From the NCBI GenBank assembly GCA_963170055.1, contig CAUJGJ010000313.1, positions 6,247,479-6,267,478 on the forward strand: a stretch of 20,000 nt of DNA, in the 5' to 3' direction. This stretch comes from Halisarca cf. caerulea. Lineage: Eukaryota; Porifera; Demospongiae; Chondrillida; Halisarcidae. Under the pieces are notes generated by a model. It was not told where the DNA came from. It saw only the letters and a program-made list of their open reading frames with translations, and did no database searches. Shown here in pieces: positions 1-9,628 of this stretch. Both the position numbers and the translations under genes were made by a program. Positions within the stretch are counted from its first letter, which is position 1, and every line of letters begins with the position of its first letter.

Positions 1-246
1 TATGGGTACCACATGATGTGATAAGCAATGATACTAAAGCAGGCTGTTGTGTTTTGCTGCCATTGGATGACATCTGATATTGAATTTGGCACTCGAATGA
101 GTATAGGGGGTGGTGGGGCATCTGTACAGACGATTGTATGCATGCAATTTTGTGTACGCATGAAAGCAAGAGATTTGCTAGATGAGATATAATCATCTAA
201 GGTTACAATTTTTTTTTCCAAATTCACAAACCTTTCAGACACTCAC

Positions 247-594
247 CCACAGGATCTACCGTGACCTCTTGACTGGAGTCCAATCCACCTGGTTTTCCAT
301 TTTCATCTAATACTAAAAAGCATGAGTAACCCAATGACTTATTCCCGAAGTGGTCCACTGTGATGTTGATAGTGAGTGCTGTACTCATCAGGTCCTGAGC
401 TGTGATAGCTGTGAATACAGAGGCAACCGTTGGTGTTATGCTGCTTCCATTCTCCCTCCATTGAGGTATAGAGGTACGGTACTTCCCATGCATATGGTTG
501 GTGCCCAGCTCAGGATGGTGACACACTAGAGTCACTACATCTCCATAGCATGGAGTGGAGGAGGTGGTGGCGGAGATGTTTAGCTCAGCATCAC
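247..594 (-). CDS. Receptor C exon 2, Ig-like domain
   Basis: A 348 nt exon in phase 1-1. It shows the Ig core: Cys in VVTLVCHH (B strand), Trp in IPQWRENG (C strand) and Cys in LGYSCFLV (F strand), with the ALTINIT stretch of an E strand before it. Several N-x-S/T sites suggest an extracellular glycoprotein. Acceptor CTGTACAG at 595-602 and donor GTGAGT at 246-241 are both visible. Confidence 0.8.
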
Positions 595-964
595 CTGTAC
601 ATATTAGGTGGAACATTGTTAGATAAATCTGCATCTGAATCAGTACTACAATATAGTAGCTGTATGTGCAGTAAAAGATCACCGCATAATTTTGGGACAT
701 ACTGTACATGACAACTTATTATGCATGCAGGACTGCAGGAGTTAACCATAGCTAGTGTTGGATAAGTTAGATGTTGAGTGACAGGATATAGCATTGTATG
801 CAACTTAATGGTGGGGATTCACAAGAGAGGATCGGATAAATGAAGTTATCAGATAAGCCAGTGTGTAATAAACGAGGTGTGACTGTATAGCATTCTCACT
901 TTCTCATGCATAAAATGTACTTACCGTGTCCTACAGCTACCGTAAGTAGCAGCATTCTTGACAT
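247..964 (-). CDS. Receptor C, 5' end: signal peptide plus Ig domain (partial gene)
   Basis: Two exons, join(925..964, 247..594) on the minus strand, continuing beyond the left edge. Exon 1 starts with ATG at 964 and encodes MSRMLLLTVAVGH, a short hydrophobic leader, ending in phase 1 at a G|GTAAGT donor. After a 330 bp intron, exon 2 begins at a CTGTACAG acceptor in phase 1, so the join gives ...VGHGDAELNIS. Exon 2 is one Ig-like domain of 116 codons and ends in phase 1 at GTGAGT. Inference: a secreted or membrane Ig protein of the same family as receptors A and B. The leader is short for a signal peptide, so the start is likely but not certain. Confidence 0.6.
925..964 (-). CDS. Receptor C exon 1, signal peptide
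   Basis: A 40 nt first coding exon (13 codons plus one base). It has an ATG, a basic residue at position 3, a run of Leu/Thr/Val/Ala, and a consensus GTAAGT donor at 924-919. The phase-1 end matches the phase-1 start of the Ig exon at 594. It is supported by phase agreement and hydrophobic character only. Confidence 0.55.
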
Positions 965-2099
965 AACGTTATGTGCTAAGTTTCTCATTTCATAACAGTG
1001 ACTGTTATGATTAGCTCTGCTCTCCACGGCGAGCCTGCATGCATAGATAAAGAGGTAACAGTTATACGTACATCTAAATGAACTGCATGTAGACATTGAA
1101 TATACATGCAAGCAGTGAAACATTTGTAGGACCGCTGCTATAGATTCGACCAGCATAACATTCTCAAGCTCATATAATCCAACCATATTCTCTGTGATGA
1201 TGAGGACTGGACCAGTGGTACAGCCACACACAGTTACCATTGTATCCCGGACCAACTGTGAACAATCTTAATAATCATAATTGCAATTACAATTAATTAA
1301 ATCAAATCTTTGTGATATCATATATACATACATACACGTATACAAACTGTTATTGTAGTACATTGTCAGAACTCAGGGAATCCACTGCACCGGGTCGCGA
1401 TCTTATATTGACCTCAGTCGTAAGTATACAGTACAAGCACAAATAGCTGATGGCCAGGCTGTGCAAGGCTGCTGTGTATTGCAAATGGGAACGCTCGAAT
1501 ATTCAGTAATGATCGACATGCAACGGACCCGCGATCTTAAATTTCTTACCGCACCATCGCAAGTCTCTGTTCCCTGAACAACCCCTTACTAAGCTATAGC
1601 TACTCTATAGTATTTTAAGTATAAAAAACACATACGATCGAGTGTACTTCATCCAAGTACTTTAAAAATTAAAGATACAGTGTAATATTATACGTAGCTA
1701 GCCTCGTCTATAGTGATGCGTTGTCTCGAAGCTAAATCCACGGTGACGGGTCGGGTCATGCACTCAAACGAACTCACCGTGTATACTTGCTTTATTGGTG
1801 TATAATGCCTGCAGGTTGGCAAAAGCATCCTATACGTACCGCCGCAAGATCGAAATTATATTTACTGTGGGTCTTGAGGGGAAGGACAAGTATGACATCA
1901 TCATTGAATGAATAGCAAAATGTCCGCGCCCTAGCAGACAGAATGCTAGTATACACAGATCTCCATGCTCACAATAATTTAATGACTTTGTGCCACCCAA
2001 ATCCATCCCAATTGTGTCTGTTATTGTTAAGCTGAAGCATTCCAAGGCAGACCAGTTTGGTAAAGGTGTCAATATTTATCTTCGTAGCACCAACCTTTC
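965..2099. other. Intergenic stretch upstream of receptor C
   Basis: No gene supported. It should hold the promoter and 5' UTR of receptor C, but no diagnostic element was found. Open frames at 896-1255 and 1830-2072 on the minus strand show no family resemblance. The left part of the decayed DIRS-like element at 2100-3310 may extend into the right end of this stretch. Confidence 0.4.
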
Positions 2100-3310
2100 A
2101 CAAGAAATTTTTAAGAAGTATATATAGTGCATTTTGAAGGGGGTAGGGGAATAAGACTATATGGAGCAAACCAAAAGAGAGAAACCGTTTTTGTCCAGCA
2201 GAATCTTTTGAGTTCATTGAATTTGCTAGACCAAGATTTAGAGAATAAATTTTCTGAAGAGCATTCTCCACTGATTGACTCGGCTGATACATGTCTGGTC
2301 TGAAGAGGGTAACAAAGGACCACAGGGAGGGAGATTGGGAATGTCTCGGGCTGGATACTGGGTACCTGCGGTGAAAGATCAGACAGCCTATTATGAGAGA
2401 TTTTATCAGCAGTTACATTGCAAAACCCAGGTCAAGGATGCGAATGGATGTGAATGGAAATTGAAAATGGGCTAGGAAAAATGACAGACATCTCAAGCTA
2501 CAGATGTACAGTGCAGTCCACTTAAGTAGAACTTGCTTAACCCTTGTACCCTCATACGTTACTATATGTTGCAGAATATTTATCTAACCTCAGGAATGTG
2601 CTAGAAACTCGCTTCAGGTACCAAAAGTTAACCAAAGGAGCGGTCTAGCGTTCGATAGAGGATTTCCTGCAATTATACAGCCATAAACATAGCATGCAAA
2701 TTTGGAGAAGCCCTTTTAAATGTTCCAGCTCCTTTCTGGTACATGACTTTTGAATTACCAGATGTTTAATTCTTCCAGCAGTCTACTCAGCTTATATTGG
2801 GCGGAGGTAGGTAGGCTTGTATTTTGATGGTATCCAGCTGGATACACAGAAAGTAAAGGCATGAACTGGGGCCTTCCATCTTGTCTGCAGCTAAGGGAAA
2901 CTCGATTGAGCAGCTCACATCCAATGAGCATGGAATCCATGCAGATACAGTTACTGTTGGCATTCTGCAAAACCAAGGAAACCGATCACCAGGAAATCAT
3001 CCAAGTATAGTGAATGATATTTGGCGCACCATAGTCCTGAACAATATTATACTTCCAATGTGTCTGCATAATATGAATTGAACATAGAACAGGGCCATGT
3101 ATGCAGAGCGTAGGCCCAAACGGAAGCTGCTTATTAACATACACTTTGCCATTCCATATTCCATTCCTGATGGTGTCGGTCCAAATTAAGGGGTACGTGG
3201 ACTGGAATTATCCTGAAAGCATTAATTGGATATGTCATGCAATCTTAGTGATGATGGGAGAGCCTGCCCACCGAAGAGCTGAGTCTAGTGGCATGATCTA
3301 TGGATGAGTG
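2100..3310 (-). mobile_element. Decayed DIRS-like retrotransposon fragment (RT, then tyrosine recombinase)
   Basis: Reading the minus strand from 3310 downward gives short pieces in different frames, in the order of a DIRS-type pol. At 3220-3197 is AFRIIPVH (RT motif A region). At 3156-3115 is WNGKVYVNKQLPFG, then LRSAY after a one-base shift. At 3007-2993 is YLDDF, the RT catalytic motif. At 2749-2696 is KSCTRKELEHLKGLLQ, as in the region following the RT core in these elements. At about 2217-2161 is SAGQKRFLSF, resembling the N-terminal domain of the element's tyrosine recombinase. Many stops and frameshifts interrupt it, so it is a fossil. RNase H is not discernible between 2300 and 2690, and no terminal repeats were found. 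Family assignment rests on recognised motif spacing, not on a search. Confidence 0.65.
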
Positions 3311-3861
3311 TACACCATGCTGCATGGAGTCAGTTGCATGCATGATGATACTGTCATTAGGTCAACCATGATGATATATACCGTCGTTCAGGTCAACCAT
3401 GTAGATGGCTGCTCATTCCTTGATCCGGCCATGTTAGTGATGCAATTTATAATGCATGTACACACACAGCTAGTGGAACCTGCCTAATCTGGCCTGGCTA
3501 TATCTCTATAATTTAACCGGCATTAATTTCCTAATCTGGTCAAATTATATTATACCTCCCTTCCCGCATGCATCCATGGCACTGCATCATTAAAACTGAC
3601 CTTTTTAAAATCCATGCAGTACTTACCTATATGGTATGTGTATGTTGATCGCTGAGAAAATATATGCATGTAGTCAAGATTGGGCTGGCCACTTGGCAGA
3701 CTATAATACTATACCAGCATGATTGTCATGGGCTACGGAGGCCACACACCACATGTGCATGCACGCAATTAAGCACGGGCATGCATGATCTAGATCTTCA
3801 GCAGTATGTGTTTGCAGACACTGTCAGGTTTTTCAGTACATAAAAAGAATGTTATACATTG

Positions 3862-3907
<46 letters not shown>
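3311..3907. other. Non-coding stretch with simple repeats
   Basis: No gene seen. A (TG)n run occupies about 3865-3907. Near 3471-3560 the text begins AGTGGAACCTGCCTAATCTGG and resembles one end of a pogo/Tigger-type terminal repeat, without a matching second end. Two near copies of AGGTCAACCATG lie at about 3360 and 3391. Confidence 0.4.
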
Positions 3908-3908
<1 letters not shown>

Positions 3909-4333
3909 AGAGCTCTCAACCCTTTGTGTGCCCCATGTGTGAGATCTTGTATTAGAATGAGTGAGATTACTATACTTACGAGTGAGACATGCTTTCAAGT
4001 TAACCATCAAATATACTAAATGTAATAATATGCAACAATAATGCTTTTTCAGAAAGAATTTCAAAATTTGCATGGTAAATAGTAAGGATATTATGCTTAT
4101 GGCATGGCTAAAATACCCTTTGAACCACACTGGCCTAGTTTGGGAAGTGGAAGTGGTACCAGTAGCTACTGTAGCTGCCACCTCATTGATGTGTGACAAA
4201 GTTTACATTAATGTGTGTAGCCTTAATTGCCAACTGATTATTGCGTGAGAAAGGTGACACTGATGCGTGTGAGCGTGAGCTGTGGTGCTGATGCGTGTGT
4301 CTCACGCACAATGCGTGAGAGTTGAGAGCTCTG
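3908..4333. mobile_element. hAT-like MITE inserted in a TG microsatellite
   Basis: The 426 bp segment starts CAGAGCTCTCAACCCT and ends with the reverse complement of CAGAGCTCTCAACTCT, giving terminal inverted repeats of about 16 bp with one mismatch. Both ends abut GTGTGTGT, which fits an 8-bp target duplication, although the surrounding TG repeat makes this ambiguous. The CAGAG start is the terminal signature of hAT elements. No transposase is encoded, so it would be non-autonomous. The interior right half carries repeated GCGTGAG words. Confidence 0.55.
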
Positions 4334-5575
4334 GTGTGTGTGTGTGTGTATGTACATAGCGAACGGGACAGCTAAATAAAGGTTTCCTGAGTACTATGAT
4401 TACCACATGTACACTTCAATAATGACTAATATATAGAATAAATGCAAAAGAAAAGAGAATAAAAAATCACAACAGCATGATAATCATATTGTATTGAAAT
4501 AATGAGTCATGCCATCGTTCAATAATTGATGAGTACTGTGATAACACTGTTATTGTAAGCAATGGTTGAATATATGTACATGAATTATTATAAGGCTCAT
4601 TCGATCCTCAACCCCCAAACACAGCAAACAGACGCTCACTCCATGCACACGAACATCTGTGAATGTAAACACAGGTAGGTTAGAGCATGTGATACACTTG
4701 TAGCAACAGGAGTAACACTTCCTGAGGTGTGGGTTGGGGGGAAGGGTGGGGAGTTGTAGTGAGGGTGGGGAGGGGGCGGGGTTGCAGTGGGAGTGGGAGC
4801 GAGGGGTAGTGAAGGGGGTGGGGCAAGGGGCATTAATGAGGGTGAGGTCGAGGGGCAGTGAGGGGGAGGGGCCGGGCCAGTGGCAGAAAGGGGGTAGGGG
4901 CCTGGGCGAGGGGCAGGGGTGCATGGGCCTAGTGTGGATGTGTGTGAGAAGTATGGGCAGGGGTGCACATGGGGGCTGGATGGGTATCAGTAAGTAAAAA
5001 TACTGTACATCATCATATGTATATTAATAATATTATTACGTGCGTATATTCAAAATTGAATAAAAATGTGTTCCATGCAAGGAGCATATCCCATCACTCA
5101 GGCACACACTGCTAGTGGTATAGTGAGGCAAAATTCTGCATTTGGTAGTACATATTGCATGCAAGTCCAATTAACAACTTACAACTACTGCACATAAACC
5201 CAATGTATATAGTGGATCTGTGAAGTTTAGCACAAAATAAACTACACAAGATTAAACCCGGAACCATGCTTTGCATATGTAAGCATTCCATAGTATACCT
5301 CAGCTAACGACATTTGAGGCAAAACAGATAAATGCAAATTATTTTGATAATAAGTCTATTACTGTAGGTAGTAAAATACAAGAAAATTAAATTGATAAGG
5401 GGGAATAGGTGCTCTAACATATTCTAAAAACGATATACGTAGGTAATTATTGCACAGCAAATGGTCTAAGTTAGTACATACATTTTCAAATTAATAAAAA
5501 TATGTCCGATACACTAACCATGTCATTGGTACAGCAGTATATGCATAAGAACAACTTCAAACACTCACTAAGCAC
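4334..5575. other. Intergenic stretch with G-rich block
   Basis: No gene supported. Apart from the G-rich block at about 4730-4985 it is AT-rich, unstructured sequence. The long open frames over the G-rich block, on both strands, are by-products of its low complexity. Confidence 0.4.
4730..4985 (+). repeat. G-rich, quadruplex-prone degenerate repeat
   Basis: About 255 bp with runs of three to six G on the plus strand, separated by one to six bases. Degenerate units of the GAGGGGCAGTGAGGGGG type recur. This composition is compatible with intramolecular G-quadruplexes. It is not part of a recognisable gene. Confidence 0.6.
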
Positions 5576-6402
5576 CTATGTCTCTCCTCGATGTAACACT
5601 ACTTCAGGATGATGGGTAGCTTGTTTGGAATGGTTCGTTTCTTCAAATACATGGACCAACTCCTACAAACAACACAACATACATGTACGTGTATTCAATT
5701 TGTATGTAATAGTGGACAGAGTGAGTGTAGGGCCTTGTGATAACAAACCCGAAGTACATATCAAAGTATGTACAGAACTGATTACAGGAACATTACTATG
5801 GAAACGCGCAAGGCATGAGTGCCCTCGCGAGTACTCGTTCAATTAACGCGTACAAAAGGTGTGAAGTTTAGGTCGCCTTGTGTACTTGTGTGTGAAGTAT
5901 AGAGTATCTATGGTACAATACACGCAGCAAAGTGCAAGAGATAGCAAAGAATATGTACATGAGTTCAGTGGAAACCCTCTATTCCGGAGACCTTGGGGCC
6001 AGAAAGGACTGTGTCCCCATTTCAGGGGTTGAAGCTGCTCTATATCAAAGTATAGTGAAGAATTTGGTTCCAGTGGCATGTGTCCACAGTAGAGAGGTGT
6101 CTGCAATTCAGGGGTCTGGATTAGGGGGGTGTCTACAATTCAGGGGTGTGCATTAGAGGGAGCTCCACTGTATATGCTCATTGTGCACAAAACTATTTGG
6201 AGCAGGTACAACAGGTACACAGGCAAGCATTGAAGGAATGTCATCATACATCTTCAGGCAGCCACTCCTGAACTGTGTTTGGAACAGCAGGAGGACACAA
6301 ATGAATCTTAGCATGTTGCTGCTGTACACTCACGACACAGAACAGAGTCAATGGAGCAAAGGCACTGTTAACATTATTGTGCAATCCGTGTACAGCGGCC
6401 AT
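5576..6402 (-). CDS. Possible two-exon small gene (speculative)
   Basis: An ATG at 6402 sits in a good context (GTCAAAATGGCCGC) and opens 23 codons, MAAVHGLHNNVNSAFAPLTL and three more, up to a GTGAGT donor (exon 6334-6402, phase 0). A phase-0 acceptor TGTTTGTAG at 5663 leads to 28 codons beginning ELVHVFEETNHSKQATHH and a TAG (exon 5576-5662). The join would span a MITE-containing intron of 671 bp. Nothing is recognised in the 51-residue product. It may be chance, and the ATG context also resembles a YY1 site. Confidence 0.2.
5966..6170. mobile_element. Pogo-like MITE, diverged copy
   Basis: The segment starts CAGTGGAAACCCTCTATTCC and ends in a sequence whose reverse complement begins CAGTGGAGCTCCCTCTA, so the ends are inverted repeats related to the element at 7501-7675. 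TA follows the right end (6171-6172); the left flank is TT, perhaps a decayed TA. Inside, an ATTCAGGGGT word is repeated. No coding capacity. Confidence 0.5.
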
Positions 6403-6604
6403 TTTGACTTCCACGAGAAAATAAGACAATGCTGATTTTCATCGATTGTACTTGTTGTGGATGCCCATTGACTTTAGTACCGTGAAAGTTTCAGTCCATA
6501 TGGTAAGAGTGGATGGATTAGTGAATGAATCAAAGTCTATAACACTCAGGTGAAAACAAAGGCTAATACCACGATTTGTATAGTCAAAAGAACTTTGTAC
6601 ACAC

Positions 6605-6715
6605 TAAACTACCATATAACGGAAAAGTTTGGCGAGCATTATATTTGCAAATTCGTTTCCAGATGGTATTGGTGAGAATTAAATTTGGGGGAATTGGACA
6701 TACAGCAAATGCTAT
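6605..6715. repeat. Possible dispersed-repeat fragment
   Basis: CCATATAACGGAAAAGTTTG followed by GGCGAGCATTATA and GGTGAGAATTAAATTTG has the look of a widely dispersed invertebrate repeat. This is a resemblance only. No ends or target duplication were found. Confidence 0.25.
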
Positions 6716-6922
6716 AAGACCAGGGTACTCTTCTCTGTGTTGTTAATGTAATTCACTGATTGTGATGAACTTGGCCAAAATAGTGTACCTATATGGTTAT
6801 TTATCAATACAAATGCTATAAAATACACAACTTAAAACATTTATATGCATAGTACACTTAGACACAGTGTGTACAATACTAAACATGTCGCAAACCCACC
6901 ACACATTCGGTATCACACAATA

Positions 6923-7192
6923 CGCACAGTTACACCGACGCACACAGTACGCACAGTTACACCGATGCACACAGTACGCACAGCTACACCGACGCACACA
7001 GTACACACAGCTACACCGACGCACACAGTACGCACAGTGACATCGATACACACAGTATGCACAGTCACACCGACGCACACAGTACGCACAGCTACACCGA
7101 CGCACACAGTACACACAGCTACACCGACGCACACAGTACACACAGCTACACCGATGCACACAGTATGCACAGCTACACTGACGAACACACAC
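6923..7192. repeat. 27-bp minisatellite, about ten copies
   Basis: Ten tandem units of 27 bp, consensus CGCACAGCTACACCGACGCA plus CACAGTA, with a few substitutions per unit. Because 27 is a multiple of three, every frame is periodic (9 residues), which explains the open frames across it on both strands. The last exon of receptor B ends inside the right-hand unit. Confidence 0.9.
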
Positions 7193-7373
7193 TACAGAAC
7201 TTAGCATCTGGTGCTGCCACACTTGCCTGTGGGTGCTTTGATACTTCCGCTTCTGGTTCCTGCACCATCTCCCCATGTCCTTTGAAGCTATGCACAACAT
7301 CAGTGCCTTCCTGCAAAGAAGCATATTGTCCTTCTTGCAATTCTTGTACTTTGGATTCCTCACGTGAAGGGTT
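7173..7373 (-). CDS. Receptor B last exon, C terminus
   Basis: A 67-codon terminal exon (66 residues plus stop), entered in phase 0 from acceptor ATTTCTATAG, stop TAG at 7175-7173. It encodes an acidic/Gln-rich tail: SKVQELQEGQYASLQEG, then FKGHGEMVQEPEAEVSKHP. YASL (Tyr codon 7325-7323) is a YxxL motif, though Gly at -2 departs from the strict ITIM. The last residues (about CSVCSSV) are encoded by the edge of the 27-bp minisatellite. Confidence 0.6.
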   Translation of the reverse strand, partial: NPSREESKVQELQEGQYASLQEGTDVVHSFKGHGEMVQEPEAEVSKHPQASVAAPDAKFCSVCSSV

Positions 7374-9368
7374 CTATAGAAATCACAACATCCATTGTTA
7401 CATGTACGTACGTAACTGCAAAATCAACATACACAAGGGAAGAACCATACATTCCGTTTCAATATCCATCATATGTACATATACTGTAGTAACTTTAATA
7501 CAGTGGAACCTCTCTATAACGGACACTTTGGGACCAGAAAAACGGTTTGTTATACAGAGGTTTCCACTATTCAGAGGTTATTTTACATGTGTAACAATCT
7601 ATCTGGACCCAGAACAACAGTCTGTTATAGAGAGGTTTCCGCTATTAAGGGAATTAGTTAGAAGAGGGTCCACTGTAAACACCAGATGGCAGAGTTAATC
7701 TGGTGGGAATTCTAAGCTGTGGTAGCTTAGGAAATCATCACAGGTAATAGAAACCTTACGAAAGGAGTATAAGTAGCCCTTTTGTAAAGGTATTCATTAC
7801 CCGTGATAATTTCACTGTAATTTTTGGTACCAAAAGGCTATCAACAGATAGCGATAGATAATGTTTTCTGTACGAAAAATATTAAGTGAACACAAGTACA
7901 CATATTAAGCACTGCTAATCTTACATTTTCACAAATCCACTTCTCTACTGTGTCCTTAAAGCTCTGGATTACCCGACCCTTCCACTTCTCACTTCTATGT
8001 CCGAAACCTTTGACAAACCCACATTTTGCTTCATCCAGCTTCAATAAGGAATCTGATGGGATAGTGTCTGAATTACAGATGAAGACAGCTCTAGTGACGT
8101 CCATCTTTGTCCTGATTCTTAGCACCACATCAACATCAGTTGTCTTGAGATCGTGGTCCGGCTCTCCCCTGCAGGCAGCAAGGAACTCCAATGACTTGTA
8201 AGTTCCTTTGAACCAAGTTTGTTCCTTCACATCAACAGTCACTCCAATCTCCTCCAATACTTCTATGACATCTGATTGGAACTGGATGTCTCTAGGATCT
8301 ACCAGTGGAGACAGAGAGCTCAGTGAAGACACATGGTGTGGACAATACTGTACTGTCTACAGTACATGGTGTGGACAATACTGCACTGTCTACAGCACAT
8401 GGTGTGGACAATACTGCACTGTCTACAGTACATGCTGTGTCAGTGTGTACACACCTGGTGGAGTGACTTCTCTCTTCTTTGGAAGAGGAGGAGGCATGTT
8501 CTCTGCTTCTTCAGCCTGTGGCAGTTTTGAAGAAAACACACAAGTACATAATATTATTACGCACCCTCGGCTTTCGTCCAGTAAACATGTTACTCCCCAA
8601 GCAGCCATGTAGTAACTAGTACATACACAGTTTCCACTAAAAACTACTGTTCCAGTTACAGTACCTACCGTATAGTCTCACACATAAGTACATGCACTGT
8701 TTACTGCATGTACAGTACACACGACACATCTGCACAACACACACTCACAGCCTCTTCTCCAATGTCTTTAACGTCTGAATAGACCACATTCTCCAGAGCA
8801 GGAGGTTTGCAAGGACGGTCCTTACCAATATTAACTTCAGTATACACCACACCCTCTTGTGTGGGTGGGCTGGTTTCAGCAGTGAGTGGAGTACACAGAC
8901 CTCTGTACAGGGCTAGGAGAGTACTCCTCACCCACTGACAGTCCCACTTGAATGCACCCACTGGAACCAGCAAGCAGTTGGGAGGAATCTGCTGACTCGG
9001 CACTTGAGGTGTACCGTCTGTTTGGTCATACACTAGGAGACCAAGGGAAAGTCCCATGCGCTTTCTGACATCATTTAATGGCTTCACATGGTCATCTATG
9101 ATGGTTCCATCATAATGATATAGTACACATTTGATGACAAAAGAGGTCTCTCCAAACACCCCAGCAATGTCAGGTTGGAAGGTGTTCACATGTGTACAGT
9201 TGCCACCATCTTGACACTCAGCTCGTCTACACTGTCCCCCAACAGAGAGGATGTCGACATGAAGGATCTCCAGTACAGATACTACACCATTGACAAGGGA
9301 GTCTTCTAGCAGGGAGAAGGTACATGGACAGCAGGACTCAATAAGATACTGTATGTACTGTACTGTGC

Positions 9369-9399
<31 letters not shown>

Positions 9400-9592
9400 T
9401 GTATGTACGTATGTATGTATGTACGTATGTGGATATTAGAAGTAATACACAACATATGCACACAGATACCCATACTGTAAATACATACTATCAGGTACAC
9501 TCACACTAGTAACCCACGCACATGCACACCCAACCAATGACCAAGCCACCTCCGCCCCCGTACATATACACAAACACACACACATACACACA

Positions 9593-9628
<36 letters not shown>

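Noticed and set aside
896..1255. 119-residue minus-strand frame as a single exon
   Set aside because: Only its last part (925-964) is used, as a leader exon; the rest shows no domain and no phased splice sites.
4550..4997. Proline-rich (minus) and glycine-rich (plus) frames
   Set aside because: Low-complexity G-rich block; no splice or family support.
6923..7192. CRISPR-like array
   Set aside because: Units are directly tandem with no unique spacers, in a eukaryotic context.
6797..7363. Long Cys-rich open frames on both strands over 6797-7700
   Set aside because: They are frames of the 27-bp minisatellite (no stops because the unit is a multiple of three); only the upstream 7176-7373 part looks coding, in a different frame.
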